The position numbers were made by a program, and so were the translations under genes. Shown piece by piece: positions 8,208 through 18,061 of a DNA stretch of 64,000 bases. Source of the DNA: Halobellus captivus (GTDB lineage: Archaea > Halobacteriota > Halobacteria > Halobacteriales > Haloferacaceae); contig NZ_RDQE01000009.1 of the NCBI RefSeq assembly GCF_003697845.1, forward strand, positions 62,001-126,000, in the 5' to 3' direction. The stretch's first letter is position 1; the number at the start of each line of letters is the position of its first letter. The notes under the pieces are model-generated. The model made no database searches. It was not told where the DNA came from and worked only from the letters and a program-made list of their open reading frames with translations.

Positions 8208-9371
8208 TCAGAACGAGCTCTTCAGCTTCTCGAAGAAGCCGCCGCCGACGTCGATGTCCTCGCCGCCGGCCTCCGCGAACGCCTCCAGCGCCTCGCGCTG
8301 CTCCTCGTTGAGCGACTCGGGGACGACGACGGCCACCTGGACGTAGAGGTCCCCGCGTCCGCGACGCCGGAGGTGGGGCATTCCCTTCCCCTTCAGCCGG
8401 AACGTCTCGCCGCTCTGGGTACCCGCGGGCACGTCCATCTCGACGGTGCCGTCGACCGTCTCCACGTCGACCGTGTCGCCGAAGACCGCCTGCGGGAACG
8501 AGACCGCCTCGTTGACGCGGAGGTCGTCGCCGTCGCGCTCGAACCGGTCGCCGACGTCGACGTCGACCTCGATCAGGAGGTCGCCGTTCGGACCGCCGTT
8601 CTCGCCGGGCGCGCCCTCGCGTTCCATCCGGAGGCTCTGACCCGACTGGATGCCCGCCGGCACCTCGACGGTGAGCGTGGCCTCCTCGCGGACGACCCCG
8701 TCGCCGCCGCAGTCGGCACAGTCCTCGCTGTACACCTCACCCGTTCCCTCACACCGCGGGCAGGTGGAGGTCTGCTGGACGCGCCCGAGCGGCGTCTGCT
8801 GGACCTGCCGGACCTGCCCCTGGCCGTTACACTGCGAACACGTGCTCACGTCGGCGTCCGGCGGGTGTCCGTCGCCGCCGCAGGTGTCACACCGCGTCGG
8901 GCGCGTGATCGTGAACTGCTTTTCGGTCCCCTCGAACGCCTCCTCGAGGTCGACCGTGAGGCCCGTCCGGAGGTCGCTGCCCTGGCGCGGCCGGTCGTCG
9001 CGGCGACCGCCGCGGCCGCCCGAACCCCCGCCACCGCCGAAGAACTGGTTGAAGATGTCCTCGAAGCCGCCGGCGCCGCCGGCGCCGCCGAACGGACCGC
9101 CCGCGCCGCCGGGGCCGGCTCCGCCGCCGGTCGCGCCGCGTTTGTCCGCCTCGGTGAACCGCTCGTGGCCGAGCTGGTCGTACTGCTGGCGCTTCCCTTC
9201 GTCCGTGAGCACCTCCTTGGCCTTCTGTATCCGCTTGAACCGCTCCTCGGCGTCGTCGTCGTCGCTGACGTCGGGGTGGTGTTTCGCGGCCTTCTTCCGG
9301 TACGCCTTCTTGATCTCGTCCTCGCCGGCGTCCCGGGAGACACCCAAGACGTCGTAGAAGTTCTCGCTCAT
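8208..9371 (-). CDS. dnaJ: Chaperone DnaJ (Hsp40)
   Basis: The 387-aa type I J-protein stimulates the DnaK ATPase and delivers unfolded clients. It has an N-terminal J domain with the HPD tripeptide (KHHPDVS), a Gly/Phe-rich linker (about residues 75-110), four CxxCxGxG zinc modules (CDTCGGDG, CSQCNGQG, CPRCEGTG, CADCGGDG) and two substrate-binding beta domains. The length is standard. It lies 68 nt downstream of dnaK in the same direction, so it is probably co-transcribed. No grpE lies between or beside the two genes; the exchange factor must be encoded elsewhere. Confidence 0.97.
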   Translation of the reverse strand: MSENFYDVLGVSRDAGEDEIKKAYRKKAAKHHPDVSDDDDAEERFKRIQKAKEVLTDEGKRQQYDQLGHERFTEADKRGATGGGAGPGGAGGPFGGAGGAGGFEDIFNQFFGGGGGSGGRGGRRDDRPRQGSDLRTGLTVDLEEAFEGTEKQFTITRPTRCDTCGGDGHPPDADVSTCSQCNGQGQVRQVQQTPLGRVQQTSTCPRCEGTGEVYSEDCADCGGDGVVREEATLTVEVPAGIQSGQSLRMEREGAPGENGGPNGDLLIEVDVDVGDRFERDGDDLRVNEAVSFPQAVFGDTVDVETVDGTVEMDVPAGTQSGETFRLKGKGMPHLRRRGRGDLYVQVAVVVPESLNEEQREALEAFAEAGGEDIDVGGGFFEKLKSSF

Positions 9372-9439
9372 GCGTTACGTTGTTGGAGTGGTCGTAGCTG
9401 GGTCGTGTTAAGCGGCGTGGCCGAGGGCGGAACGCCGAG

Positions 9440-11377
9440 TTACTCCTCGTCGTCCTCGTCGTCGACGTCCTCGAAGTCGGCGTCGACGTACTCCTCGTCG
9501 TCCCCCGTACCGTTCGCGCCGGCGGCGCCGGGGCCCGCACCGCCCATGCCGCCCGGACCGGCACCGCCCATGCCGCCCATGCCGCCGGGGCCGGCGCCCC
9601 CCGCGCCGCCCGGACCGGCCTGTGCGGCCTGCTGTTCCTGGTACATCTGCTTGCCGATCTCCTGAAGCTGTTCGGAGAGCGCCTCGGTGACCTCCTCGAT
9701 CTCCTCGGTCTCGGCGTCCTCGTCCTCCAGCGTCTCCTCGACGTCCTCGATCGCCGCCTCGATGTCGGCGACGAGGTCGTCGTCGACGTTCTCCTCGTTC
9801 TCCTCGAGGAGCGTCTCCGCGCGCTGGATCGACGTCTCGGCCTCGTTTCGGGCCTCGATGCGCTCGCGACGGGCCTCGTCCTCCTCGGCGTGTTTCTCGG
9901 CTTCCTCCTGCATCTCCTCGATCTCCTCGTCGGAGAGGCCGACGCCGCCCTCGATGGTGATCGACTCGGCGTTGCCCGAGCCCTGGTCCTCGGCCTCGAC
10001 GTTGACGATGCCGTTCTCGTCGATGTTGAAGGAGACCTCGATCTGCGGGGTCCCCGCGGGCGCCGGCGGGATGCCCGACAGCTGGAAGGCGCCGAGAAGC
10101 TCGTTCTCGTCGGCGATCTCGCGTTCGCCCTGGAAGACGCGGACGTTGACGGAGGTCTGGTTGTCCGCGGCCGTGGTGAACACCTTCGACTCCTCGGTGG
10201 GGATCGTGGTGTTCTTCTCGATGAGCCGCTCGAAGAGGCCGCCCTTCACCTCGATCCCGAGCGAGAGCGGGGTCACGTCCAGCAGCACGATGTCGTCGAC
10301 GTCGCCGGAGAGCACGCCACCCTGGACCGCCGCGCCGAGCGCGACCGCCTCGTCGGGGTTGACGTTCTTCTTCGGCTCCTGGCCGACGAGCTCCTCGACC
10401 TTCGACTGGACCTGCGGCATCCGGGTGGAGCCGCCGACGAGGATGACCTCGTCGATGTCGCCCTTGTCGTAGCCGGCGTCGGAGAGGGCCTGCTCGGTCG
10501 GATCGACGGTGCGCTCGAGGAGGTCGGAGGTGAGGTTCTCGAAGGTCGCGCGCGTGACGGACTGTTCGAGGTGGACCGGGCCGCTGTCGGTCGCGGTGAT
10601 GAAGGGGAGATTGACCGTGGTCTCCTTCTTGTTCGACAGCTCGATCTTCGCCTCCTCGGCGGCGTCCTTCAGCCGCTGGAGCGCCTGCCGGTCGCCGCGT
10701 AGGTCGATCCCGTGGTCGTTCTCGAACTCCTCGGCGATGTGGTCGATGAGCGCCTCGTCCCAGTCGTCGCCGCCGAGGTCGTTGTCCCCGTTCGTGGCGA
10801 CGACCTCGTAGACGCCGCCGCCCAGGTCCAGCACCGACACGTCGAACGTGCCGCCCCCGAGGTCGTACACGAGGACGGTCTGGTCCGACTCGTCGTCGAG
10901 CCCGTACGCCATGGAGGCGGCGGTCGGCTCGTTGACGATGCGCTCGACGTCGAAGCCGGCGATCTCGCCGGCGTCCTTCGTCGCCTGGCGCTGCTTGTCG
11001 TTGAAGTAGGCGGGGACCGTGATCACGGCCTTCTCGACGTCGTCGCCGAGGTACTCCTCGGCGTCGCGTTTGATCTTCTGGAGGATCATCGCCGAGATCT
11101 GCTCGGGGCTGTACTCGTCGTCCCCGATCTCGACCGTGTAGTCCTCCTCGCCCATGTGCCGTTTGATCGACTGGATCGTCCGGTCGGGGTTCTGGACGGC
11201 CTGGTTCTTCGCCGGCTTCCCGACGAGCCGCTCGCCGTCGTCGGAGAAGGCGACGACGGACGGCGTCGTCCGGTCGCCCTCCGCGTTCGCGATGATCTCG
11301 GGCTCGTCGCCCTCCATCACCGCGAAGGCGGAGTTGGTGGTACCGAGGTCGATACCCAGGATCTTGTTGGTCGCCAT
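9440..11377 (-). CDS. dnaK: Chaperone DnaK (Hsp70)
   Basis: This 645-aa ATP-dependent chaperone has an N-terminal actin-fold ATPase ([36 protein letters not shown]), a linker ([10 protein letters not shown]), a substrate-binding beta domain and an acidic helical lid. The tail is Gly/Pro/Met-rich and ends in Asp/Glu. I use [13 protein letters not shown] as the start, not the ATG three codons upstream, because the promoter box at 11404-11412 puts the transcript start at about this codon. It heads a dnaK-dnaJ unit. Bacterial-type DnaK systems in archaea are widely considered old acquisitions; composition here is fully adapted. Confidence 0.97.
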   Translation of the reverse strand: MATNKILGIDLGTTNSAFAVMEGDEPEIIANAEGDRTTPSVVAFSDDGERLVGKPAKNQAVQNPDRTIQSIKRHMGEEDYTVEIGDDEYSPEQISAMILQKIKRDAEEYLGDDVEKAVITVPAYFNDKQRQATKDAGEIAGFDVERIVNEPTAASMAYGLDDESDQTVLVYDLGGGTFDVSVLDLGGGVYEVVATNGDNDLGGDDWDEALIDHIAEEFENDHGIDLRGDRQALQRLKDAAEEAKIELSNKKETTVNLPFITATDSGPVHLEQSVTRATFENLTSDLLERTVDPTEQALSDAGYDKGDIDEVILVGGSTRMPQVQSKVEELVGQEPKKNVNPDEAVALGAAVQGGVLSGDVDDIVLLDVTPLSLGIEVKGGLFERLIEKNTTIPTEESKVFTTAADNQTSVNVRVFQGEREIADENELLGAFQLSGIPPAPAGTPQIEVSFNIDENGIVNVEAEDQGSGNAESITIEGGVGLSDEEIEEMQEEAEKHAEEDEARRERIEARNEAETSIQRAETLLEENEENVDDDLVADIEAAIEDVEETLEDEDAETEEIEEVTEALSEQLQEIGKQMYQEQQAAQAGPGGAGGAGPGGMGGMGGAGPGGMGGAGPGAAGANGTGDDEEYVDADFEDVDDEDDEE

Positions 11378-11403
11378 CTTGCCCACAAATACCGGCTTGT
11401 GTC

Positions 11404-11412
11404 GGTTAAAGG
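11404..11412 (-). promoter_or_regulatory. Promoter of dnaK
   Basis: Read on the minus strand, cctttaacc forms a TATA-like box 27-35 nt before the dnaK ATG at 11377. The stretch between dnaK and the end of tpiA (11378-11597) holds no gene; this box is the only clear signal in it. Confidence 0.5.
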
Positions 11413-11597
11413 TTACTAGACGCCCCGATATCGGGATCGATCCGATCCCGTCTCCGTCGTGCGGTTTCCTCGATCGTGTTATCCACTCACATCGATGTCT
11501 TTATACTGACCCGCAAGCCCATCCGAGAAACGCGGCCGGAACGTCCCGAACGCTCGGACTCCGAAGGTCCAGGTCCCGAACGCGCGGGCCCGAGGTT

Positions 11598-12242
11598 TCA
11601 GATCCCGGAGACGAGGTCCTCGAGCACCGCCGCCGGGTCGTCGGCCTTGGCGACGCCGGACGCGAGGAGGACGCCGGACGCGCCGAGGTCGCCCGCGGCG
11701 TCCACGTCGTCGCCGGTGGAGACGCCGGCCCCGCAGAACACGTCGACCGCGGGGTCGACGTCCTCGGCCGCCGCGACCGCGTCCTCGACGATCCCGGGGT
11801 CGGCCGTCGCGACGGAGACGTCGCCGCCGATGAGCTCCGGAGGCTCGACGGCGACCGCGTCGGGAGAGAGCGCCGCGGCCGCGCCGATCTGCGCCGGGTT
11901 GTTCGCACAGACGACCGTCTCCAGGTCGGCCCGCTCTGCCGCCCGGACCGAGCCGTCGACGTCGGCGAGCTTGAGCCGGTTCTCCGAGTGGTTGATGAGC
12001 GTCCCCTCGGCTCCGTTGTCGGCGACCGCCTCCGCCAGCGTCGAGCCGGTGTGGGAGCCGTGCGCGTTCGGCGAGACGTGCTGGGCCCACGTCTCCACGC
12101 CCGTCTCCGCGACGCGAGCGAGGTCGGCCGCCTGCGGGGCGACGCCGATCCGCGCGCCGGACGCCTCGGCGACGTCGCGAGCCGCGGTCGCGACCTCGAT
12201 CGGATCACAGGGATACGCCTTGAGGTTCACCAGGATGAACAT
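11598..12242 (-). CDS. tpiA: Triosephosphate isomerase
   Basis: At 214 aa this is the short archaeal form of TIM, which interconverts dihydroxyacetone phosphate and glyceraldehyde 3-phosphate in the cytosol. Active-site residues are visible: Lys in [11 protein letters not shown], His in LINHSENR and Glu in AVEPPELIG, plus the phosphate-binding [11 protein letters not shown] near the C-terminus. A minus-strand TATA box about 25-30 nt upstream fixes the start at MFILVN, as for leaderless messages. The gene stands alone, divergent from the DICT gene. Confidence 0.95.
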   Translation of the reverse strand: MFILVNLKAYPCDPIEVATAARDVAEASGARIGVAPQAADLARVAETGVETWAQHVSPNAHGSHTGSTLAEAVADNGAEGTLINHSENRLKLADVDGSVRAAERADLETVVCANNPAQIGAAAALSPDAVAVEPPELIGGDVSVATADPGIVEDAVAAAEDVDPAVDVFCGAGVSTGDDVDAAGDLGASGVLLASGVAKADDPAAVLEDLVSGI

Positions 12243-12265
12243 ACTCGCGGTAACGGGCGGGGCCG

Positions 12266-12272
12266 CAAATAC
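12266..12272 (-). promoter_or_regulatory. TATA box of tpiA
   Basis: ggtattt on the minus strand lies 24-30 nt before the tpiA ATG, giving a leaderless mRNA. On the plus strand of the same gap, ctattaa at 12324-12330 is a likely TATA box for the DICT gene with a short leader. Confidence 0.45.
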
Positions 12273-12380
12273 CTTCGTGGTCCGTGGAGTTTCGTGGTCG
12301 GTGCGGCCTCCCGGAGTAACACTATTAACCCGCGGGGGAGACCGACACACGAACCCGCGTTTCGACGGGTCCGATATCGC

Positions 12381-13157
12381 ATGTCGCTCATCGAGATCAT
12401 CTCCGGGGTGGAGGCCCGCGAAGCCACGCTGACGGTGTTCGATCCGGACCCGACCGTCGCCGAGACGCTCGCGGAGCACTTCGCCGACCGCAACCTCCGG
12501 GTGGTCGCGGAGCGGCCGGCGGAGGGTCCGACGGGGTACGCCGTGCTCGAGCGCGGCGGCGAGTTCGTGACCGCGACCGCGATCGGCGAGCTCCTTCCCG
12601 CCGGCGACGACGCTCCCGACGACGATCCCGTTGATGACGGACCTCGCGACGACGACGACGCCACCCCCCGACGGGTCGGCCGGCCGATCCTCGATCACCT
12701 CGACGAGACGCTCTTCACCTCCTACTCGCATGCGGACATGGTCGCCGCCTCCCGCGAGATCGAGGACCGTGCCTGGCGCGTCGGCGACGGGGAGCTCCAC
12801 GCGGGGTTCCAGACCCTCGACGTCCTGACCGGCGAGTCGAACACGTACGACCGCCTCGGCGGAAGGGACCGTCTCGACGTTCACGCGTACGCGGCCGCCG
12901 AGGGCAACGCGCCGGAAACCGACCAGTACGAGGTTCACATCGGCCGCACAGCGGAGATCCGCGAGACGTGGTTCGTCGCCTACGACGGCGGCAGCTTCGA
13001 CGGCGCGAAGTGCGTGCTGCTCGCCGAGGAGCGCGAACCGGGCCGGTTCTACGGCTTCTGGAGCTACGATCCCGACACGGTCGATCGGGTCATCGACTAC
13101 CTGACGGACCGGTACTGGGGGTCCGAACCGCGGGACGAAGACGACGCAACGGCCTGA
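12381..13157 (+). CDS. DICT-domain sensory protein
   Basis: The 258-aa protein looks like a haloarchaeal DICT-domain protein (a sensory domain first noted in diguanylate cyclases and two-component proteins). It opens with [21 protein letters not shown] central acidic insert at about residues 76-100 (Asp-rich, Pro-containing) precedes the DICT core ([51 protein letters not shown]). No DNA-binding or catalytic domain is attached, so it probably works as a ligand sensor or partner. It lies 76 nt upstream of a large HTH-10 regulator in the same direction and may serve it; that is inference. Confidence 0.7.
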   Translation: MSLIEIISGVEAREATLTVFDPDPTVAETLAEHFADRNLRVVAERPAEGPTGYAVLERGGEFVTATAIGELLPAGDDAPDDDPVDDGPRDDDDATPRRVGRPILDHLDETLFTSYSHADMVAASREIEDRAWRVGDGELHAGFQTLDVLTGESNTYDRLGGRDRLDVHAYAAAEGNAPETDQYEVHIGRTAEIRETWFVAYDGGSFDGAKCVLLAEEREPGRFYGFWSYDPDTVDRVIDYLTDRYWGSEPRDEDDATA

Positions 13158-13202
13158 ACCCGTCACTCCGGTCGTCGGATCCCTCGCGGCGATGGGCGGT
13201 GT

Positions 13203-13225
13203 CTTGAACCGTACCGACGTTCAAG
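13203..13225. promoter_or_regulatory. Inverted repeat upstream of the HTH-10 regulator
   Basis: Arms cttgaac (13203-13209) and gttcaag (13219-13225) are perfectly complementary with a 9-nt spacer and end 8 nt before the ATG of the regulator. The same half-site family (gttcaa/ttgaac) reappears just after the gene. This suggests an operator for autoregulation. Confidence 0.5.
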
Positions 13226-13233
13226 GGTGGACA

Positions 13234-16140
13234 ATGATCCTCGAGTCGAGCGCGGCTCCCCGCTCGCGGCTGCTTTTGGTCGGGGACGCGACGTGGACGG
13301 AGCCGTTCGCGGACGCGTTGGAGACGGAGCTCGAAGCGACGGTGCGGACGGTTTCGACGGGCGCACGCGCGCTCGAAGCGATCCGAACTCGGTGGCCCGA
13401 CGCCGTCGTCACCACGAACCGACTGCCCGAGAGCTCCGGGGCCGACCTGGTCCGTTCGATCCGGGACCGCGACTCGACGCTTCCCGTGGTTCTGGCGACC
13501 GCGTACGGAAGCGAGGCGGTCGCGAGCGACGCCGTCGCCGCCGGCGTCAGCGACTACGTCCGCCTCGATCTCGACGACGACCCGGTTCCGAAACTTCTCG
13601 ATCGGATCGGGAGCGCGCTCGAGACTGCGCGACGCGAGCGCGCCCGACACGACCGCGCCAGGCAGTTCGACGCGATATTCCACGACGCGCGGACCGCGAC
13701 GTGGGTGCTCGACGCCGACGGATCGGTCGATCGGATGAACGGGACCGCTCGCGAGTTGTCGCGCGCCCGCATCACGTCGGGAACGGCCGCCGCCGACGGT
13801 CCGGGCGAGGCGGCCGAAACCGCCGCCGAACCCCTCTGGGACCTTCCGCGCTGGGCGGACGCCGATCACGTCCGGGAGGACGTGAGGGGGGTGGTCGAGA
13901 CCGCGCTCGACGGCGGTTTCGGTCGCGCCGTCGTCATCCACGAGCCCGACGGCGACGACCGAGCCGTGATCGAACTGTCCGCGCGTCCGGTCACGGACGA
14001 CCGCGGCGAGTTGATCTCCGTCGTCGTCGAGGGGGTCGACGTCACGGACCACGCCGACGTGGAGCGCGACCTCCGCCGGTCCGAGGAGCTCCATCGGGTC
14101 ACGCTCAACAACATGACCGACACGGTCCTCATCACCGACGAGGACGGCGAGTACACCTACGTCTGTCCCAACGTCCACTTCATCTTCGGATATACCGCCG
14201 AGGAGATACGCGAACTCGGGACCATCGACGACCTCCTGGGCGAGGACCTCTTCGACCGGGAGGCCCTCGCCGCGGAGGGCGTGTTGAAGAACATCGAGTG
14301 TACGGTGAAAGACGAGGCGGGACGCGAGCACACGCTCCTGGTCAACGTCCGGGAGGTGTCCATCCACGACGGGACCCTGCTGTACAGCTGTCGTGACATC
14401 ACCAAGCGCAAACAGCGTGAACGGGCGCTCGCAACCCTCCAGGAGACGGCACGCGAGTTCCTGTACGCCGGAACCGACGCGGAGATCGCCCGGCGCGTCA
14501 CGGCGGACGCCCCGGACGTGCTCGGCCTCGACGCGGGGGCGGTGTACCGGTTCGATCCCGACGCCAACGTGCTCCGTCCGATCGCGTACTCCGACGGGAT
14601 GCGGGAGGTCCACGGACCGCCATCGCCGGTCGATGCGGACGGGGAGACGCTCGTGGGGCACGCGTTCGTCGAGAACGAGCGGCTGTTCCTCGACGACGTC
14701 CACGCCGACGATCGGCTCGCGGACCGGTCGACGGACCTCCGAAGTGCCGCGTTCATCCCGCTCGGGGAGAACGGCGTGTTCGTCGCCGGGACGGCCGCGG
14801 TCGGCGCGTTCGACGAAGTGACGCGGGAGCTCGCCGACCTGCTCGCGGCGACCGCCGAGGCCGCGTTCGACCGCATCGATCGGGAGGAGCGGCTCCGCGA
14901 ACAGGATCGGGAGCTGCAGCGACGAAACGATCGGCTCACGGCGTTGAACCGCATCAACGAGACGATCCGGGAGGTCGACGGCGCGCTCGTTCGCGCGGAG
15001 ACCCGCGAGGAGATCGAACACGCGGTCTGTGAGCTGTTGACCGGCGACGACCGGTTCCGGTTCGCGTGGATCGGGTCGGCGGAGGCCGCCGGCGGGAGTC
15101 TCACCCCGCGTGCGTGGGCCGGCACTGGGCGGGGATACCTCGACGAGCAGTCCGTCCCGGTGGCCGACGACGACGGCGAACCCGCCGGGCGGACCGCGGC
15201 GACGGGCGAGGTGACCGTGATCGGGAACGTCCCGGGCGGACTCCGCGAGGAGGAGTGGCGCAAGGCCGCGGTCTCGCGGGACTACCTCTCCGCGATCAGC
15301 GTGCCGCTCGTCTATAACGAACTGACGTACGGCGTGCTCACCGTCTACGCCGGGGAGCGGGAGGCCTTCTCCGGAATGGTCCGGGAGGTCTTCACCGAGC
15401 TCGGCGAGACGATCGCCTCCGCGATGGGCGCGATCGAGCGGAAGAACGCGCTGGTGACGACGTCGACGACGCGCGTCGAGTTCGCCGTCGACGACCCGTC
15501 GTTCCTCCTCTCGCGGCTGGCGCGTGACGCCTCGTGTACGGTGGCCTATCAGGGCGGCGCACGTCAGACGGAGAAGGGTAGCTACGTCTTCGTCGACGTG
15601 GACGGGGCGGCAGTCGAGACGGTTGCGGCGGTCGCACGGGAGCTCCTCGTGGTGGAGTCCGTCCGGGAGATCAACGCGACGGAGGCGGGGGGCGTGTTGC
15701 GGTTGCGGCTCTCGCGACCCTTCCTCGCACAGGAGCTGGCCGACCACGGGGTCGTGTTTCACAGCGCGTCCGCCACGCCGTCGTCGACGAGCGTCGTCGT
15801 CGACGTTCCCGAGGGCGTCGACGTCTCGCGGATCGGCCGACTTCTGGAGCAGACCTTCGAGGGGACCCGGCTCGTCTCGAAGCGGACCCGGGATCGCACG
15901 GCCGAGGACGACCTCCACTCGCGGTTCCTCGGCGAGCTGACCGACCGACAGCTCGAGGTGATCCAGACCGCGTACTACGCCGGGTTCTTCGAGTCGCCGC
16001 GGGAGCGCTCCGGCGAGGAGATCGCCGAGACGCTCGACGTCTCCTCGTCCGCGTTCTACCAGCACGCCCGTGCAGTCCAGCGAAAACTGTTCTCCGCGCT
16101 CTTCGAGGACCGGAACGCCGACGTCGTCGAGTCGGCCTAA
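13234..16140 (+). CDS. Bacterio-opsin-activator-type PAS/GAF/HTH-10 regulator
   Basis: The 968-aa cytosolic regulator resembles Bat, the light/oxygen regulator of bacteriorhodopsin genes, but haloarchaea have many paralogs and its targets are unknown. In order: a receiver-like domain (about 10-125), PAS-type regions (about 140-280 and 285-395; LHRVTLNNMTDTVLITDEDG), GAF-like domains (about 400-550 and 570-740), a Bat-specific domain (about 745-890) and a C-terminal HTH-10 (LTDRQLEVIQTAYYAGFF; LDVSSSAFYQHARAVQRKL). The receiver lacks its phospho-acceptor Asp: the usual LLD strand end reads AVVTTNRLPE. The ATG after the inverted repeat is preferred to an in-frame ATG at 13192. Confidence 0.88.
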   Translation: MILESSAAPRSRLLLVGDATWTEPFADALETELEATVRTVSTGARALEAIRTRWPDAVVTTNRLPESSGADLVRSIRDRDSTLPVVLATAYGSEAVASDAVAAGVSDYVRLDLDDDPVPKLLDRIGSALETARRERARHDRARQFDAIFHDARTATWVLDADGSVDRMNGTARELSRARITSGTAAADGPGEAAETAAEPLWDLPRWADADHVREDVRGVVETALDGGFGRAVVIHEPDGDDRAVIELSARPVTDDRGELISVVVEGVDVTDHADVERDLRRSEELHRVTLNNMTDTVLITDEDGEYTYVCPNVHFIFGYTAEEIRELGTIDDLLGEDLFDREALAAEGVLKNIECTVKDEAGREHTLLVNVREVSIHDGTLLYSCRDITKRKQRERALATLQETAREFLYAGTDAEIARRVTADAPDVLGLDAGAVYRFDPDANVLRPIAYSDGMREVHGPPSPVDADGETLVGHAFVENERLFLDDVHADDRLADRSTDLRSAAFIPLGENGVFVAGTAAVGAFDEVTRELADLLAATAEAAFDRIDREERLREQDRELQRRNDRLTALNRINETIREVDGALVRAETREEIEHAVCELLTGDDRFRFAWIGSAEAAGGSLTPRAWAGTGRGYLDEQSVPVADDDGEPAGRTAATGEVTVIGNVPGGLREEEWRKAAVSRDYLSAISVPLVYNELTYGVLTVYAGEREAFSGMVREVFTELGETIASAMGAIERKNALVTTSTTRVEFAVDDPSFLLSRLARDASCTVAYQGGARQTEKGSYVFVDVDGAAVETVAAVARELLVVESVREINATEAGGVLRLRLSRPFLAQELADHGVVFHSASATPSSTSVVVDVPEGVDVSRIGRLLEQTFEGTRLVSKRTRDRTAEDDLHSRFLGELTDRQLEVIQTAYYAGFFESPRERSGEEIAETLDVSSSAFYQHARAVQRKLFSALFEDRNADVVESA

Positions 16141-16151
16141 GGGCCCCTGTA

Positions 16152-16198
16152 GGTTCAATATCCAACTACCCAAACGAGATCGGGTTGAACATTGAACC
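16152..16198. promoter_or_regulatory. Repeated GTTCAA-type half-sites
   Basis: ggttcaat (16152-16159) and attgaacc (16191-16198) form a perfect 8-bp inverted repeat with a 31-nt spacer; an extra half-site gttgaac lies at 16184-16190. These match the half-sites before the HTH-10 gene and sit between it and the rubrerythrin-like gene, as if one regulator binds both places. Confidence 0.4.
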
Positions 16199-16269
16199 GC
16201 ACGCTACTCGTGGCTTCCGCCGCTACCGTCCGGTAGAGCATCCGGACCGAACGGTGCTCGCGTATCACA

Positions 16270-16410
16270 ATGAGAGACGTGACCCAAGGAGTCGGTAGAG
16301 AGGCCGCCTACGAGTGTTTCGATTGCGGGAACGTCGTCGACGGGACGAATCCGGGAACCTGTCCCGAGTGCGGGAGCACGATGCGGAACCGCGGGACGCC
16401 GCTCGAGTAA
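16270..16410 (+). CDS. Rubrerythrin-like zinc/iron mini-protein
   Basis: This 46-aa protein carries two CxxC knuckles (YECFDCGNVV and TCPECGSTM) like the rubredoxin-type metal site of rubrerythrin, and little else. Near-identical small proteins (MRDVTQG start, PLE end) occur widely in haloarchaea, often near HTH-10 regulators. The metal may be Zn or Fe; no function is established. It lies 129 nt after the HTH-10 regulator, with its own half-site cluster upstream, and ends 4 nt before the convergent MBF1-like gene. Confidence 0.75.
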   Translation: MRDVTQGVGREAAYECFDCGNVVDGTNPGTCPECGSTMRNRGTPLE

Positions 16411-16414
16411 GCGC

Positions 16415-16939
16415 TCAGTCCTTCCGTTTGACCACGTCGCCGAGCGTCATCGTGCCCGCGTCGTTCGACTCCCAGTCGGCGTCGACCTCCTCGCCCTCGA
16501 CGAGCGAGACGTCGAGCGCGCGCTCGAGTTTCCGCTGGATCTCGTCGGTGGGAAGCGTGTCGCCGCGCTCGAGCTTCCGGATCAGGCTCGCCTTCTCGTT
16601 GAGGTCGTCGGCGAGCTCCTCCTGACTCAGTCCCTTCGACTCCCGCGCCTTCCGGATCCGGTCGTCGTAGTCGGTGGCGATCTCCTCCATGTCGTCGAAC
16701 ATGTCGCGAGGCCGCTGCGAACCGCCCGACGAACCGCCGGATCCGGAGGACGAGGAGGACGACGAGGGGGTCCCCGAACTGGAGCTCGTCGAGTACTTGC
16801 TCCCGGCCGAACTGCTCGGCTCCTCGCGGACCTCCGTGCCGAAGTCCGTACAGGAGCTACACAGCTCCAACTCGGCGCCTTCGACCTTCGTCGTCGTCAG
16901 CGAGGCCTGCTCGGCACCACACATTTCACACTGGGGCAT
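16415..16939 (-). CDS. MBF1-like zinc-ribbon/HTH transcription factor
   Basis: The 174-aa protein has an N-terminal zinc ribbon (CEMCGAEQAS; LCSSCTDFG), a Ser/Gly-rich linker (about residues 45-75) and a Cro/C1-type helix-turn-helix (IRKARESKGLSQEELADDLN; ASLIRKLERGDTLP; LERALDVSL). This order is that of archaeal multiprotein bridging factor 1 (MBF1), the homolog of the eukaryotic co-activator linking regulators to TBP. The start MPQCEMCG is the only ATG before the ribbon. It stands alone and is convergent with the rubrerythrin-like gene. Confidence 0.85.
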   Translation of the reverse strand: MPQCEMCGAEQASLTTTKVEGAELELCSSCTDFGTEVREEPSSSAGSKYSTSSSSGTPSSSSSSSGSGGSSGGSQRPRDMFDDMEEIATDYDDRIRKARESKGLSQEELADDLNEKASLIRKLERGDTLPTDEIQRKLERALDVSLVEGEEVDADWESNDAGTMTLGDVVKRKD

Positions 16940-17092
16940 ACGCGACGGTAACGCAGCCGGTCGTATAAAGGGTGCGCCGCGACGAGCCGGCGGCCGCCGA
17001 CTCGACGGCGAGGGGAACGGTCCCGACGCGTCCCGGTTCCCGGATCGCCGGCCCGCCACGGGACTTATCCCTCGGGCGTGGAGACCGAACGT

Positions 17093-18061
17093 ATGGAGTA
17101 CACGACGCTCGGGAGCACGGGAACGACCGTGAGCCGGCTCTGCCTCGGCTGTATGAGCTTCGGGAGCGGACACGACTGGATGCTCGATCCCGGGGAGGGA
17201 CGGGAGCTGATCGAGCGCGCGCTCGACCTCGGGATCACCTTCTTCGACACCGCGAACGTCTATTCGAACGGAGAGAGCGAGGAGGTCCTCGGGGACGTGC
17301 TCGGCGAGTACGACCGGGACCGTCAGGTCGTCGCCACCAAGGTGTACGGCGAGATGGACGAGTCGAACCCGAACTCCGGCGGGCTCTCCCGGAAGGCGAT
17401 AGAACAGGAGCTCGAGCACAGCCTCGATCGGCTCGGGATGGAGACGGTCGACCTCTACCAGATCCATCGCTGGGACTACGACACCCCGATCGAGGAGACG
17501 CTCGCCGCCCTCGACGACGCGGTCCGTCGCGGGCAGGTCCGCCACGTCGGGGCGTCGTCGATGTGGGCCCACCAGTTCGCCGAGGCGCTCCACACCAGCG
17601 ACCGCGAAGGATACGAGCGGTTCGCCACCATGCAGAACCTCTACAACCTCGCGTACCGCGAGGAGGAACGCGAGATGCTCCCGCTCTGCGATCGGGAGGG
17701 GATCGGCGTGATGCCCTGGAGCCCGGTCGGCGCGGGCTACCTGACGCGTCCCTACGAGGCGGACGACGCGACCACGCGCGGGGAACACGAGACGGACGTC
17801 GGCCGACCGTACCGCGAGGGCGGCGGCGAGGAGATCAACGCCCGCGTCGAGGAACTCGCGGACGAGAAGGGGATGGAGATGGCACAGATCGCGCTCGCGT
17901 GGGTACTGGAGAAGGACGTCGTCGACGCGCCGATCGTGGGAACCTCGAGCGTCGAACACCTCGAGGACGCGGTCGAGGCGCTCGACGTCGACCTCTCGGA
18001 CTCCGACGTGGAGTGGCTGGAGGAGCCCTACGAGCCGGTCCGCGTCTCCGGCCACGAGTGA
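17093..18061 (+). CDS. Aldo/keto reductase
   Basis: The 322-aa NADPH-dependent oxidoreductase is a single-domain TIM barrel. The catalytic tetrad can be placed: Asp and Tyr in FFDTANVYSNGES, Lys in VVATKVYGEMD and His in DLYQIHRWD. The C-terminal IVGTSSVEHLEDAVEALD is the coenzyme-phosphate region. It resembles the YajO/IolS-like group acting on small aldehydes or ketones; the substrate is unknown. I choose the ATG (MEYTTLGSTG) over a GTG five codons upstream because cttatcc at 17064-17070 is placed correctly for a transcript starting there. Confidence 0.9.
   Translation: MEYTTLGSTGTTVSRLCLGCMSFGSGHDWMLDPGEGRELIERALDLGITFFDTANVYSNGESEEVLGDVLGEYDRDRQVVATKVYGEMDESNPNSGGLSRKAIEQELEHSLDRLGMETVDLYQIHRWDYDTPIEETLAALDDAVRRGQVRHVGASSMWAHQFAEALHTSDREGYERFATMQNLYNLAYREEEREMLPLCDREGIGVMPWSPVGAGYLTRPYEADDATTRGEHETDVGRPYREGGGEEINARVEELADEKGMEMAQIALAWVLEKDVVDAPIVGTSSVEHLEDAVEALDVDLSDSDVEWLEEPYEPVRVSGHE

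Noticed and set aside
13090-16173. A 1027-aa open frame antisense to the HTH-10 regulator
   Set aside because: It mirrors codon bias of the real gene (high G+C keeps the antisense frame open) and is Arg/Val-rich with no domain; the sense strand has clear PAS, GAF and HTH-10 domains.
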